Source of the DNA: Conus ventricosus | Taxonomy: Eukaryota; Mollusca; Gastropoda; Neogastropoda; Conidae | Assembly: GCA_018398815.1 (NCBI GenBank) | Contig: CM031607.1 | Span: 81,330,382-81,394,381 of the forward strand | DNA: 64,000 nucleotides | Reading direction: 5' to 3' | Shown here: piece after piece, positions 1 through 12,160 of the stretch | Layout: each line of letters begins with the position of its first letter | Position numbering within the stretch: the first letter of the stretch is position 1 | The notes under the pieces: model-generated | What the model saw: only the letters and a program-made list of their open reading frames with translations | What the model was told of the DNA's origin: nothing | Databases searched by the model: none | Made by a program: the position numbers and the translations under genes

Positions 1-1
1 C

Positions 2-922
2 TACAGCTCCATCAGCCGTTCGCCCCTCAAGATGGCCTCGCTCACCGACTCCGACATCGCCACCACGCATGCGCGAAGCAACGGCTTCGTGACGCTGGGC
101 ATGATGGAGAGGGAGGCGCACGCCAAGAGGATGCGCGAGGAGGAGGAGGGGCAGAAGCAGCGGGAGCTTCAGGCGCAGACTCTTCCTCACCGGCACCCTA
201 CGGCGCGGGACTCGCTCCTGTCGGACCCAGGGTACCAGTCGTTGAGGTACCACCCTTGGCCTTTCGGACAGCAGCCGCAGCCGCAGCTCGATGCAGACAT
301 CCACGAGGGGCACATGACTCTGCCGGAGGGCCGGAATCACCGGGTCATCGTCAGCGGCAGCCTGGGCTGTAAGAGCCCCGTCCTTGGCAAGCGTAGCAAG
401 AGTGTCTCCTTCTCCCAGCCCGTCGCCATGGTCACTCCTTTGCCCTCGGGGTCGGAAGAGTCCGTCGGGAAGCAGCAGCAGCAGCAGAACGACGACGACG
501 ACGAGGATCAGGAAGTCTTCTGTAAGGAGTCGTCTCCGGCGTCCAGTCTGGAAGACGGCAGCTACGACAACCTGAACAAGGTCATCGTCCCGGACGTGCC
601 TCTCTCCCCCTCGCAGGTGCAGACGCTGCCCGCCCAGCGCCCTACCACGCTGCCCGGCTACCCGAAGAACTACCCTGGGAGTCCTGAGCACGCCACCTCC
701 GCTTCTCTCCCACGGTCCCTGTCCACCTTCGGCACCCAGCAGCAGCAGGAGGCCGTGGGCGATGGGTTCAAAGACTTCGACGATGATGCAGACCTGCCCC
801 CGCCCCCGCCTCCCATCGTGGTGAACGGGGATGTGTACGCCGTGGTGAACAAGAAGCCGCCCCTGCCGCTGCCTCCTGCCTCCCAGGCTCGCAAGCACAA
901 CGTGCATGAAACGGGTGTCTGA
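2..922 (+). CDS. 3'-terminal coding exon of an unidentified proline-rich protein (partial)
   Basis: The frame is open from the left edge to a TGA at 920-922, giving about 306 residues; the first ATG at 32 is preceded by ten in-frame sense codons, so the true start probably lies in upstream exons outside the window. I do not recognise the family. Visible features are a basic and glutamate-rich stretch near residues 25-45, a Gln run followed by an Asp/Glu run in the middle, the tyrosine motifs GYQSL and SYDNL, and near the C-terminus a six-proline run and KPPLPLPP, which look like SH3 or EVH1 ligands. There is no hydrophobic segment, so it could be the cytoplasmic tail of an adhesion or guidance receptor or part of a scaffold; this is inference only. 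GC content and codon use are clearly higher than in the flanking DNA, which supports real coding. The last nine codons lie in a 74-bp tandem duplication. Confidence 0.7.
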   Translation, partial: YSSISRSPLKMASLTDSDIATTHARSNGFVTLGMMEREAHAKRMREEEEGQKQRELQAQTLPHRHPTARDSLLSDPGYQSLRYHPWPFGQQPQPQLDADIHEGHMTLPEGRNHRVIVSGSLGCKSPVLGKRSKSVSFSQPVAMVTPLPSGSEESVGKQQQQQNDDDDEDQEVFCKESSPASSLEDGSYDNLNKVIVPDVPLSPSQVQTLPAQRPTTLPGYPKNYPGSPEHATSASLPRSLSTFGTQQQQEAVGDGFKDFDDDADLPPPPPPIVVNGDVYAVVNKKPPLPLPPASQARKHNVHETGV

Positions 923-1042
923 CAGTGACGTAAAGGGAGAGCATCCAACGGGCACCTTGGTAGTCACAGCACAACGTGCATGAAACGTGTTTGACAGTGA
1001 TGTAAAGGGAGAGCATCTAACGGGCAACTTAGTACAGTCACA
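897..1042 (+). repeat. 74-bp tandem duplication spanning the stop codon
   Basis: The segment starting ACAACGTGCATGAAACG at 897 recurs at 971 with a few substitutions and small indels. Copy 1 contains the last codons and the stop of the upstream ORF; copy 2 lies in the 3' UTR. Confidence 0.85.
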
Positions 1043-2725
1043 CACCAATACGAGGGAGCCGAACAAAGCATCCTTCGCTTGAGACTCTTGTGACGTTGGG
1101 GGAATCTAAACATGTCTTCGCCTGAGGGAGGAGTTACTTGAGAATGTTTGCAGGAAGGGGGGGGGGGGGGAGGAGTATAACACGTCTTTGCTTCGTGGGG
1201 AATGTGTCAGTCTGTTGCGCGGTAATTTGACGTTTGTTGTTTGCCACAAAGAGGCTGCCGCTCATTCCTGTGTTGCATGATGGAAGTACGCCCGTCAGGT
1301 CACCAGAGCCAAGCGGTGGTCTTCTGACTCTAACGAACTGAGGGCTGTAATTGATTCTCTGCCTGTTTGAAGTAGCAGTCTTGTATCAGTCTGCCCAACA
1401 CAAAAGCGTTGACTCATAGGAAATCAAACCTTATTTTGCCCACTGTGCAAAGGAGAGTAACCGTGATTATAGCTCCTTATGTGTGCTGATATACTGCTGC
1501 GAACCAGAGGTGGATATTCTTCTAATTTCAAGTCGATCTCCATCTCTGTTGCCTTTCAGAGTGCAATATTCCTATTGAAGACGTGTTTTTCAGTAAAGTG
1601 CCCTTTGAAAGGGAGATTGTAAGAAAAAAAAGATTGCCTCGGTCTGTGCCTAAGAAACTATTACCGCAACCTACTTGAGAGCACGTAGAAGAAAGTGTTG
1701 ATTCGTTCTACGGGAAATACACACTGTGTGTAGTTTTTTCTCTGTAGTTTTTTTTTTCTTATGACAATAAAGTGTTACGTTGCTCTGTATGTACGAATCT
1801 TCAAGGAGCAGTGTCTTCCTTCCACGTGAAAAGATGTGACTCCCCTGTACATAGAAGATGATGATCACAAAAACTCTGAAATGTCTCATGACAGTTTTCC
1901 TTGGAACACTAGTGGAAATTCAGCTGTGTTAGAGAGATTGAGACTTGTAGCTAACCTCCCCAAGCAATATCATCAGTATGTTCACTTGGGATTAATTTGG
2001 GGTTATGTTGGAAGCAGGGTGGGGGTGGGGATGGAGAAAGGTTTAGCGCAGTTTTAACAGTGTGGTGAAATACGACGCTGCTGTTAATCTGAAGCTGGTG
2101 GAAGCTACTGCCTGGAGATGGGAGGGCAGGCAATACAGCGTGAAAGCTCTTTGTGTAATGCATAGCTGACGTCAGAAAGTGGTGACGCAAATAACTCCGT
2201 CAGAGAAGTGAAGTTATTTTGCTTGAAGGTACGACGAGAAGCTTCACGGAATTGTTTGTGTGACACCTCCATTCGAAGAGTGTGATGATACGTATGTATG
2301 AAGCAGGGATGGTACATGCTGACGTTGTTCTCGGTGTGATCATGCCGACACAAGGGTCTGTGTGAGAGTAGTATGACAACACACACAGCTCCACACTGTT
2401 GTCAAAATTATACACAGCTCCTTGTTAGATGTCTGTTGTAGCACACAGCTCCATGCCATATTATCTTCTGAAAGTGGGCCGGATAACACGGTTCTCCAGT
2501 CGAAGGAATCTGAGCGAAGCGTGGGGTCTAACTTTCCGGCATCAGAGGTGGTCTTGAACTGTTCATTTGGGCAGAACTTGGCAGATCTACCCGACTGACC
2601 CAGTAACGGTCGTGCCGCCACCAGAAACTTTTTTTTCCATGAAGAGTGCGCGAGAAAATATACAACTGTTGACCTAGATTCTTTAAAGATATGTGTACAT
2701 GACATAGGACATGATGAGGGGCGAG

Positions 2726-2728
<3 letters not shown>
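1043..2728. other. 3' UTR and intergenic DNA without recognised genes
   Basis: I see a poly-G run near 1158-1170 and a poly-T run near 1749-1758, but no ORF with protein-like composition. The part up to about 1790 is probably the 3' UTR of the upstream gene. Confidence 0.5.
1766..1771 (+). terminator. Candidate polyadenylation signal AATAAA
   Basis: AATAAA lies about 845 bp after the stop codon at 922 and is followed by a GT-rich stretch, as expected of a cleavage and polyadenylation site. It is the first good canonical hexamer downstream of that exon. Assignment to that gene is inference. Confidence 0.45.

Positions 2729-2814
<86 letters not shown>
2729..2814. repeat. Compound microsatellite (TA)n(GA)n
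   Basis: About 22 TA units pass directly into about 20 GA units. Confidence 0.95.
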
Positions 2815-2816
<2 letters not shown>

Positions 2817-3335
2817 CGACTCCGTTTCAGCTCCGAAAATGGCTCTCTTCCAAGCAGGGTGACTTATGATTCTGTGAAATTCAGAGATGAGTGACAAGAA
2901 TGTCTTGTGTTGCTGGTATTGTTGTTGTCGAAGTTTTCTTGGCGATCGTAGGTTTTTTTTTATAATTTGTTTGTTTATTTGTTTTGACGTGTTGCCTATC
3001 TCGCCAGGAAATTACCAACGATCGGATTCATGATTTGTGACAGATGCATGTTGGAAGAATTCTGTGTTGGAGCAAAGAGGTGTTGCTCTTCAGAATGGCA
3101 ATGAACTGGGAGACGTGCAATATGTAACTAGGTACATGCATGTAGGTAAAAAAGCATTAAGATCAACCTGCTGTGTCATTTTTTTTTCTTCTATATGTAT
3201 ATCTATGAGTGAGTTGTTGGATTGAAGAATGCAGAGAAAAAGAAAAAAAACAACAAACTTTTATCGTGAATTCTGGTTGTTTTCAGAAGTCAGTGGACAA
3301 CACGACAGTTCACAAATGTTTCTTATTTTCTGAAG

Positions 3336-3387
3336 CCCCCCCCCCCCCTCCATCTTCTACAGTTCCCCGACCAACATTACCCCCCCT

Positions 3388-3427
<40 letters not shown>
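3336..3427. repeat. Poly-C tracts
   Basis: A 13-14 base C run is followed by a C run of nearly 40 bases ending at 3427. Length is likely unstable and error-prone in sequencing; apparent proline-rich ORFs through it are not genes. Confidence 0.9.
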
Positions 3428-3430
<3 letters not shown>

Positions 3431-3762
3431 ATACCCTTCCTCGAGTTCTATCCTTTCCCTCTTCCCACTTTTCCCCACTTTCACGTGTGTTTTCCCTCAA
3501 TTTTACACAGAAAACTATTTCAGCATTATGAATTGAAAAGCTCATGGCCGATTATTTTTTACAATGCTTTTAAAACAGCTCACTCATCAGTACCTTACTA
3601 CATGCAGGCAAGTACAGACAGTCAGGAACACAAATCAGGGACAATCTGCACATTGACCCTGACTGACTCTACAGGCGATTTTTGTCACCTCACACGCTGT
3701 ATTAGGGAATGATTCTTCCAATGGAAGTAGTTCCATGGTTTAAAGTGGTCCATTTCAGATAA

Positions 3763-3877
<115 letters not shown>

Positions 3878-4192
3878 AAGAACTGAACCATTTCGAAGAG
3901 CGGTCCATGTCTAGAAGTGGTCCAATTTTCGAAGCTTGAAGCAGTATTTTGTGAAGAGGTCCAACGGAACGGAACGTCCAAGTGTCACCGTGTGGTTTGC
4001 ACACCCTCCCTCCCTTTTTTCTTTTTTTTTTTTTTTTGAATGAATCTTTTACAGTTCCATTACCCTATGGCAAATCTACGCTTTGAACGATCAGCAACGC
4101 GCCAACATGTTTATGATATCATCAGCAGCTGCAAGAGTTCCTTGCTGCTTAGGTTTTGTGATGTTCGGTGGATCGAGTATGTCCTAGGTAAT

Positions 4193-4193
<1 letters not shown>

Positions 4194-4229
<36 letters not shown>

Positions 4230-4277
4230 GTGTGTGTGTGTGTGTGTGTTTCTTTCTCTCTCTCCTTCCGATTTTGA

Positions 4278-4340
<63 letters not shown>
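4194..4340. repeat. Microsatellites (GT)n and (CT)n
   Basis: A GT tract to about 4249 is followed after a short spacer by an interrupted CT tract. Confidence 0.95.
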
Positions 4341-4345
<5 letters not shown>

Positions 4346-4828
4346 GTTTCTAAACACAGGCTCTTTTTTCTCCAATGTTTACAGTTTTGCAAGCAGAGTG
4401 CAATAATTGCCAGCTGATTGAAGCGAATGATATTAACATCCGCCACCATTTGTAACATACGACATAGTGTTACTGCTGCTTAACACAGACTTTCTACGTG
4501 CGTCTGGCGCTACTTTTCTTCAGACTATCATCACCTTGGCATTTTTGGTATCTTATTCTGTTGTAAATGACTGGACGTGCAACCTTCTGTCGCCAGCATG
4601 AGGCAAAGTTTAAAGAAATGTTTAACATGTGACGTTGCTTCATGTTTTAAGACAGACAGGCTCTGTAGCATTTTTGTTTTAACATTATTGAAGATTGTTG
4701 TCCAAATGTCGTTGAGGTTTATTAATTGGAGTGCATTGGTCTGTTGCAGATTTGAGCTGTCCGTTTAAGGCTTTGCTATAGAGTGCATTGCTGTGCGAAT
4801 TTTGTACACTCTATTCAAGTGTATTCTA

Positions 4829-4861
4829 AGAGAGACAGAGAGAGAGAGAGGGAGAATACAA

Positions 4862-4922
<61 letters not shown>
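4829..4922. repeat. Compound microsatellite (GA)n(CA)n(TA)n
   Basis: Three dinucleotide tracts in succession, GA, then CA, then TA. Confidence 0.95.
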
Positions 4923-4923
<1 letters not shown>

Positions 4924-5137
4924 TGAATTATACACAAAGCTTGCTCTTGATTGAAGAAATAGGGGGAATAAGCATTCATATCTGCAGTGGTAGATAATAC
5001 TGCCTAACTAACAGTATGCGCTTGAGTGGGTGAATGGGGAAAAATAAAATAAAATAAATGCTTCTCAAAATGAGCCTTCAGCAAGCTTATAGTCTGGAAT
5101 GGTGCTTGGTACTTATCCTTGGAATTTATTAGTTTGT

Positions 5138-5141
<4 letters not shown>

Positions 5142-5204
<63 letters not shown>

Positions 5205-5205
5205 C
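5142..5205. repeat. (TA)n microsatellite
   Basis: AT-alternating tract of about 64 bases with a single phase break, able to form a cruciform. Confidence 0.95.
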
Positions 5206-5335
5206 ATAGATAATAGATATATGGAAGACCTTATTTTTGCTTTTCATAGTGTATTAGGTTTGAAAATGAGCGTAAAGAAATTACACACAAAGTTTGTGTG
5301 TATTTTTCAGTTTAAAAAGACCTTCAAGTTAGGGA

Positions 5336-5522
5336 TTATCTATCAATCTATCTACCTATCTATCTATCTATTTATCTATCTGTCTGTCTGTCAGTCTATC
5401 TATCTACCGTATCCTGTCTGTCTGTCTATCATTCTATATCCTGTCTATGTATGTATGTATGCATGTATGTATGTAAGTATCTTTCTATCTACCTATTGTA
5501 ACATATCTTATCTACCTATCTG

Positions 5523-5556
<34 letters not shown>

Positions 5557-5557
5557 A
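5336..5557. repeat. Tetranucleotide microsatellite (TCTA)n/(TCTG)n/(TATG)n
   Basis: A long interrupted tetranucleotide array mixes TCTA, TCTG and TATG units; it ends in a pure TCTA block near 5520-5557. Confidence 0.95.
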
Positions 5558-5752
5558 ATGCGAAACGTTACAGATCATAGTTATGCTTGCTGGTGTTATT
5601 AACATAATAATGCAAAGTGCTTTTAGTGTGTCAAAAACGTGGACATACAGATGATTGTAAGTGTTACCCTAATCATCTGTTATTGTTGAATGACAACCAG
5701 TTCTTACGTGGAGAGAACTTGTACTGGATGTATTTTGTTTCTTTCTTTCTTT

Positions 5753-5753
<1 letters not shown>

Positions 5754-5798
<45 letters not shown>
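5754..5798. repeat. Poly-T tract
   Basis: A run of about 45 T. It could be the reverse of a retroposon A-tail, but no element was recognised beside it. Confidence 0.85.
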
Positions 5799-5801
<3 letters not shown>

Positions 5802-5889
5802 GATGTTGAAAAAATGCATCGACCAATGTGTATTTACCATTATCCCATTTATGGCAGAGAAGGTAAGATTGGTGCGCAGTAACCGTTAG

Positions 5890-6376
5890 CACTTAAAAAA
5901 CGTTTTCATGAGATCATATTTAAGTACTTATGCCTTTCTCTATGAAGTTACGTTGAAATGCTAAAACCATAGTCGTTGTTGTTCGTTTCTACGTCTTTTT
6001 TGTAATGGCCTGTTCAGTCACAGTTTGTATGAAAATACGAAGAACATGAATTTATCAATCATAATGAAAATCAGTGCATGTCATGCTGCATAATAAGTAA
6101 ATAGCATGGTGTTTGTTTGAAGCAGTTAAGTGTAACGAAAGTAGCTCACTAAATGTTAGTTTAAAGGAAGTAAACGCTTTTTAAAAACTAACATAGCATT
6201 CAAAGTATGCTTTCTTAGATCAACAAAATAGAGGAATCATACTAATACATTGCACAGTAAAAGTCCTGCTATTTTAAACAGCAGAGAACTGTGCGCACAT
6301 ATTTGTAATTACGAAAGAAAGATAAATATCATCGATATATGACAGAAAGATAAATATGATCGGTTTATGTGCCATA

Positions 6377-6428
<52 letters not shown>

Positions 6429-6439
6429 CTCTCTCTCAC

Positions 6440-6494
<55 letters not shown>

Positions 6495-7166
6495 GATTAC
6501 AGAAAAGAAAACCACACATCATCACACATAAGAAAATATTTGAATAGTTTAAAGTCTTTCACTCCTACTTAGTCCACAAAACAAAGTGTTCAGGAACTTT
6601 GTAACTCGGATGATGTTACTAAATATTTCATGCAGAAAAAGACATTGATTAAACAAAGTCAAACCGACTGAAAGAGTGTATGTGATGCTCTGTAAGGAAG
6701 TGTATTTGATGAATCAGTCATGCTGTCATACACATAAATATATGTGTAGTTTCTATTTTTGACGATGATTCAGTTATTTTATGTTTTGCTGGAATTTGAG
6801 CTGGGGCAGTTTTCAATTTCATTTTCCCTCTCCCCCTCCCTCTTCATCCCCCCCCCCAACCCCCATCATACCCACCCACCCCACCCCTTACTCTCGCACA
6901 GGAAACAGGTCCTTGAAGGGAAGGAATGTTTGTTGGGAAATAAATCTTTTATGAGCAAAGACCAACCAAATAAATAAATAAATATGTGAAAATAAAAGAA
7001 AAAAGAAAAACATTCAGTTGTTTTCAAGGGCAGGGAATACTATTCGAAGACTTCTTTTCTCGAGGCTTGTTGTCATATATTCCTCAGTCCTACAACCTGC
7101 AGTCAACAGATCCATTGGTTGACCGATCCCACTGTCGACGGATCTCAAGGTCGGTCGATCTCGTGA
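5890..7166. other. Gene-free AT-rich DNA
   Basis: Apart from the CT tract at 6379-6490 and a C-rich patch near 6830-6890, I see no coding signal or recognisable element here. Confidence 0.5.
6379..6490. repeat. (CT)n microsatellite
   Basis: About 110 bp of CT repeats with two short interruptions. Confidence 0.95.
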
Positions 7167-7589
7167 TGACCTAGATCGGGATCAAAGGTCACACATCACG
7201 TGATCTGGAGGTCAAGAATCTTGACAACCGTACCTGAGTGGCCGTTGACTGTTGCAAGTCATCGCGACCTTACGGTGACCCATATCAGGTCAAGATGGTC
7301 AATCGAGGTCAAAGTTCACGGTGAACTAGCTTTGATGGTTGAAGTATTAAACGTCATCACGTCCAAAGACAGTAATGACAAATGTCGTGATCAAAGGTCA
7401 AATGAGCGTGCTTGGGTCAGTAGCATGGTTGCCCATTATCAAGACAAAACTGACTATCATCGGATCACCTTGACTTGTTGGGTTCAAACTTCAAGGCAAC
7501 CCGGGTAATGGTGACCTATCGGAACATAGTGACCTTTGACCGTATGTCTGTCTGTGTGACCTAACTTTGGAATCTGTAAATATAGGTCA
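7167..7589. promoter_or_regulatory. Cluster of nuclear-receptor AGGTCA half-sites
   Basis: Exact AGGTCA or its complement occurs at 7167, 7186, 7209, 7287, 7306, 7395, 7512, 7530, 7557 and 7584, ten times in about 420 bp, where roughly 0.2 would be expected by chance. Two are arranged as DR1 elements (AGGTCA-A-AGTTCA at 7306-7318; TGACCT-T-TGACC at 7530-7541), and 7313-7327 is a perfect inverted repeat AGTTCA-CGG-TGAACT. DR1 is the binding form of RXR, HNF4 and COUP-TF type receptors; IR3 is that of steroid-type receptors. It could be an enhancer, or a decayed tandem repeat whose unit happens to contain the motif. No gene lies close by. Confidence 0.4.
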
Positions 7590-7675
7590 TTATGAACCCT
7601 GCGATCTTTCGACCGTTCGGGAGTATCTGTGTTTTGTTGAAGCTATCGAGGCAACTCCTGTACAATATCAGACTG

Positions 7676-7744
<69 letters not shown>

Positions 7745-7769
7745 GGCTGTCTGTCTGTGTGGCTGTGTG

Positions 7770-7806
<37 letters not shown>

Positions 7807-7865
7807 GCTGTGTGTCTGTGTGTGTGTGTGTGTGTGTCTGTGTGTGTGTGTGTGTGTGTCTGTGT

Positions 7866-7909
<44 letters not shown>
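7676..7909. repeat. (TG)n microsatellite block
   Basis: About 230 bp of mostly TG with TCTG and TTG interruptions; Z-DNA prone. ORFs of alternating Cys-Val or His-Thr on either strand are artefacts. Confidence 0.95.
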
Positions 7910-8361
7910 GTGTGTGTTTTCCCTTTGTTTGTTTTTTTCTTTCTCATCATACTGACCCTGTCTTCCCAATTCCTCGCACCTTTTTTTATTTTTCATTGAC
8001 GTTTTGTTCCATCGCCTCACACTTCAAATAGATAAGTATGTACACACGATCCTTTGAATAAACATAGAAAGAAAGATGGGAAAAAATTGGAAGACTGAGT
8101 ATGGTTAGTTGCAGGTTTTTCGTGTGTTTGAACAAAACACGAACATTCCTCTGTTGCCATTGGTCAGACCCACACGGTCTATAGTTTAACTGTAGGCTAT
8201 ATCTAGACTAAAAGTTTTGTTCCCCATTTTCGCTCGTAAATTTAAGAAAGTTTCCTCTGATGATTAGTTTTAGCAGAAATGTACTTAAACTAAGGAAATA
8301 ACAAATTTCTTACTAGAGAATGATTTACGACATCACAATGGATGCGACATAGTTATGGGGC

Positions 8362-8392
<31 letters not shown>

Positions 8393-9861
8393 ATACAACA
8401 CATTTTCTACAAGACCATGTCTTGAAGCTCAAGGTACTACTATCTTCGTATATAAAACTTTAAGTTGTGGTCAATCAAACAATGCTCTGTCGACGGAACT
8501 AAAACTAGATGTAAGGGATCTTTTCATCCTTATATTCGTATTCCAAGCGGTATGACATGATTTTATATTCGTATTCCTAGCAGTAGGACATGATTTTAAA
8601 CGATCAATTGTATGATTTTATGAAACATTAAAGCTTTCAACGGACAAAAAGTAGAAAAAAAAGCAACATGAAAGTCCAATCAAATATTAGATTTGCATGC
8701 AAAGAAGCGATTTAGTTCAATGCGGTGACATCAAACTGGAGGTGACTATTTCACTGACATGTTGTGAAATGTATTGTTTAGCTAACTAATCCATTTGTTG
8801 GGAAACACATTGTTTAGTTAATTAATCCATACACCTATTCCAGCCAGTACTACTGTAGTCTACAGTCTTTGGGAAACCCAGCAAAATTCTGTCTCACAAT
8901 ATAATAAAAATACGATCTATCAAACGTTCAAGTGAAATAATTATTCACCCTGTTCAACGCCAATGTTTCACCACAGCAAAGACTGCTTTTGAGTAGGTTT
9001 CAAACACGATAGTTTAGGACGCAAGGTAGGTGGTTCTGGGGTATCTCCTTGGCCTATCTTGTAACTTTAGCGGACGCTCGGACACTGCTGTTGGTGACCT
9101 TCTGACAATGTCGCACCATGAGAGCTGGCGAAGAATACAGGTCAGAGTTCGAGGTTACAGCAAAGGTCAAGTAGTAACAACAAAGCAGTTTGAACAGATG
9201 AAAATTGCCCTGGGTCTACAGACAAAAAAAAATTATTTGAATATGAAAAAGATGAGTATATCCTGGAATTTCGGGTCAGTAAATTAGTCCAATACCATAC
9301 GTCAGCAAAAATGAAAGAATGGTGCATGATTTCTGGACTCCTTGTGTTTCTACGCCATTGGCAGGGCGCTAGGATTTTGGAGTGAAAAGTCTAGCAGACG
9401 ACAGGAAAATGAAGGGTCATGTGGATCGTGCTTGCGTAGAAAGGAAACGGACATGACATCTGCCTCAGAGCCAGGTAGGGTATGGGTCAAGAGCTGGACT
9501 GTGCGATCAATATGGTTTGATAATGTCTGATCTGATGACAAAAGCAAAGGTACAGCTTTAACTGCAAAGAGAATATATAGCGTTTTGGGTCTAAACTGTA
9601 ACCGTGGACTCGTACCAACAAGACTTGTCTAACTCCCAGGTGTATTTTCGCCTCTTCTCTCTGCCTCTGCTTTCTCCATGCACTGTGTCATGCAGGGTTC
9701 CTTCTTCTTCTTCTTCTCTTCTTCTGTTAGGTCTGGCCAGTTGATCTTAAAATAATTATGCCATATCCGTTTCATGTTCCTTTCTCTTGACATGGTTCTG
9801 GTTTTGATCTTCTGTCCGTATTGAGTACAACTTTAAGTTTATGGGGGCCACAATCTACAAA
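7910..9861. other. Gene-free AT-rich DNA with a small tandem duplication
   Basis: A poly-T run of about 22 lies near 8367, and a 33-bp direct duplication starting TATATTCGTATTCC lies at 8531 and 8564. A similar imperfect duplication around TTGTTTAGYTAAYTAATCCA is at 8776-8830. No coding region recognised. Confidence 0.5.
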
Positions 9862-9997
9862 CTACTACTACTCTACTACTACTACTACTAACTGCTGCTG
9901 CTGCTGCTCCTTCTCCTTCCGCTCCTACTACTTCGATCTACTACTACTACTAGCTACTACTACTGCTACTGCTAACAACATTCTACAACAACAACAA

Positions 9998-10030
<33 letters not shown>
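9862..10030. repeat. Trinucleotide (CTA)n/(CTG)n microsatellite
   Basis: CTA, CTG and ACT triplets alternate over about 170 bp, ending in a pure CTA block. Confidence 0.9.
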
Positions 10031-10658
10031 AGCAAAGTCTTCAGTCTTCGCTGATACTGCAGTTCTAGATAGGTACTTACCTGCCATATACATCCCTCCC
10101 CCCACCGCCACTACCACCCGTCCTCCTAACCTCAGGCCTCGCCCCCTTTCTCTTTCTCCATATTCCTTTTCTCCGTGGCTGGTCATCTCTGTGGTTCATA
10201 AAACCAACGCAGTTTACCTAACCCTAAGTTCTGTATGCGCGTGTGTGTGTGAAGGGGTGGGGATGAAGGGTCTGATAGTTCGGGCCATGTTTTACCTGGG
10301 CAGATGTATGTATATTCTTTACAAAAACTATCATTGGATTGATGACATTCGAAGCGTATAGAATCTTCTTGTATGTGTTCAAACCGATACTTTGATGTTT
10401 TACTGTCAACAAACATGCACATTTGGTGGATCTATTGTCTTCTGTCAATTTGATTGCTCGTTTTGGGCTTTTAAAAGAATTTATATATACCTTTTCCTCA
10501 GTTGCTATGCTTTTCTGTTCCCCTTTTTTACCTTTGATTTTTAACGCTGGACAAAGGATATTTGATAGTCATTTGATAATTAAATATATCCAAATAAACC
10601 AGTTACTCTAATATAGTGTGCTGTTCTGTGCCCTTCGTGTGTTTACATGTGCTCCTGA

Positions 10659-10677
10659 GTGTGTGTGTGTGTGTGTG

Positions 10678-10721
<44 letters not shown>

Positions 10722-10880
10722 TGCGCGGCGCGCGCCCGTGCGTGTGTGCGAGCGTGCGTGCGTGCTTGCGTCCGTGCGTGCTTGCGTGCGTGTGTGTGTG
10801 CGTGCGTGAGTGAGTGCGAGCATGCGTGCATGCATGCGTGCGTGCATGCATCCTTGCGTGCGTGCGTGCGTGCGTGCGTG

Positions 10881-10927
<47 letters not shown>

Positions 10928-11040
10928 TGTGTGTGCGTGCGTGCGTTCGTGCGCGCGTGTGTTTGTATGAGTGTGTGTGTAAGAAAGACAGACAGGCAGA
11001 CGTCTAGACGGACAGACACACACACACGCGTGCGTGCGCA
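10659..11040. repeat. Complex (TG)n/(CGTG)n/(CATG)n microsatellite
   Basis: TG tracts flank a central block of CGTG and CATG tetranucleotides; all units alternate purine and pyrimidine over more than 300 bp, a strong Z-DNA-forming composition. Confidence 0.95.
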
Positions 11041-11826
11041 CGCACGCACTCATGCACGCACAGAGAGAGAGGGAGAGAGATTTTATCTGTTAGGGCCATG
11101 GCCTTTAAAAGAAGGGTGCACCCAGAATGGCTCTGCATACTCCATTCCAATAAAAGTAACACATTGGATAATTTAGTCGTTTAAACGCCCTTTATAGATA
11201 TGCAGTACGAAGTTGAACTGTTTTCTTACTTGTAAAGATACTAACAAAATGAATTTGAAAATCAAGGATATCTAAAGTATTAGGTGGAATACATTACTGT
11301 CTAAGATAACTGAATTCTGGACGTAAAAAAAATAAAATGAACTTCATTTTCTTGTGTTTTATGGCTGGACAGGTACTCTTAGGATCATTTACATTTGTGT
11401 AACGTTGAGAATGTCCGTAGATAACAGAAATACAGAAAACGAACTTCGTAACAATATTTTTAAAATGTCTATCAGTCACTTAGGAGCACAATGCACGGGA
11501 CTTGACAGTCTATGAATAAGAAATCTGCTGCCATCTTCAACAGGTGAATTCCATCTCTGCCACCTGCAGTCAACCTGTCTTTATAAAATCACATGAATAA
11601 AATCAATCATGTCACCAGCACCCTGACAAAGTCATACAAAACCCAAATCTGTACTCATACAATTTTAGTATCACATTCGAGATCCAGTTTTTTAATGGTT
11701 ACTAATTGCAAAATGTCACCGGAAAAAAAATCTTTGAAACCGTGTTGCACAGACAGATCCCAGTAAAGAGAACTGGAGAAACCTGGAGAAATATTTTTAA
11801 AGAAGCGCCCCCATGACTCCCCATAG
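11041..11826. other. AT-rich DNA, no gene seen
   Basis: No ORF of protein-like composition, no RNA gene and no element ends recognised. Confidence 0.5.
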
Positions 11827-11902
11827 ATGGAGTGAAGGCAGAAGAAAGAAAGAAAGAAGGAAAGAAAGGAATGAAGGAAGGAAGGAAGAAAGAAAGAAAG
11901 AA
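11827..11902. repeat. (GAAA)n/(GGAA)n microsatellite
   Basis: Purine-only tetranucleotide repeats, interrupted. Confidence 0.9.
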
Positions 11903-12084
11903 AACTGAAACGTCTACGGCACGAGAAAGACATACACGTCATTTTGTTCAGACATCGAGAAGACATTTGAACATCGGTAAGTCACAAACCCACTTCTGTC
12001 TAATAGCAGTATTGATGAATGGTTCACATTTGCTCACTGGATCAGACAAGCCTATCTAATCTTCCCCTCCTTCCCCGATCCCCC

Positions 12085-12088
<4 letters not shown>

Positions 12089-12158
<70 letters not shown>
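12089..12158. repeat. (CT)n microsatellite
   Basis: About 35 uninterrupted CT units. Confidence 0.95.

Positions 12159-12160
<2 letters not shown>

Noticed and set aside
2340..2897. 185-codon minus-strand open frame
   Set aside because: Its middle is the (TA)n(GA)n microsatellite and the rest shows no protein-like composition.
3209..3712. 167-codon plus-strand frame with long proline run
   Set aside because: The prolines come from a poly-C tract; no family signal.
5336..5557. Possible CRISPR-like regular repeat
   Set aside because: It is a tetranucleotide microsatellite without spacers, in a eukaryotic context; no CRISPR structure exists anywhere in the window.
7561..8031. Open frames of Cys-Val and His-Thr repeats on both strands
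   Set aside because: They are translations of (TG)n; the same artefact recurs at 10.6-11.2, 12.6-12.9, 13.3-13.7, 16.2-16.8, 24.4-24.8, 47.0-47.4 and 62.0-62.7 kb.
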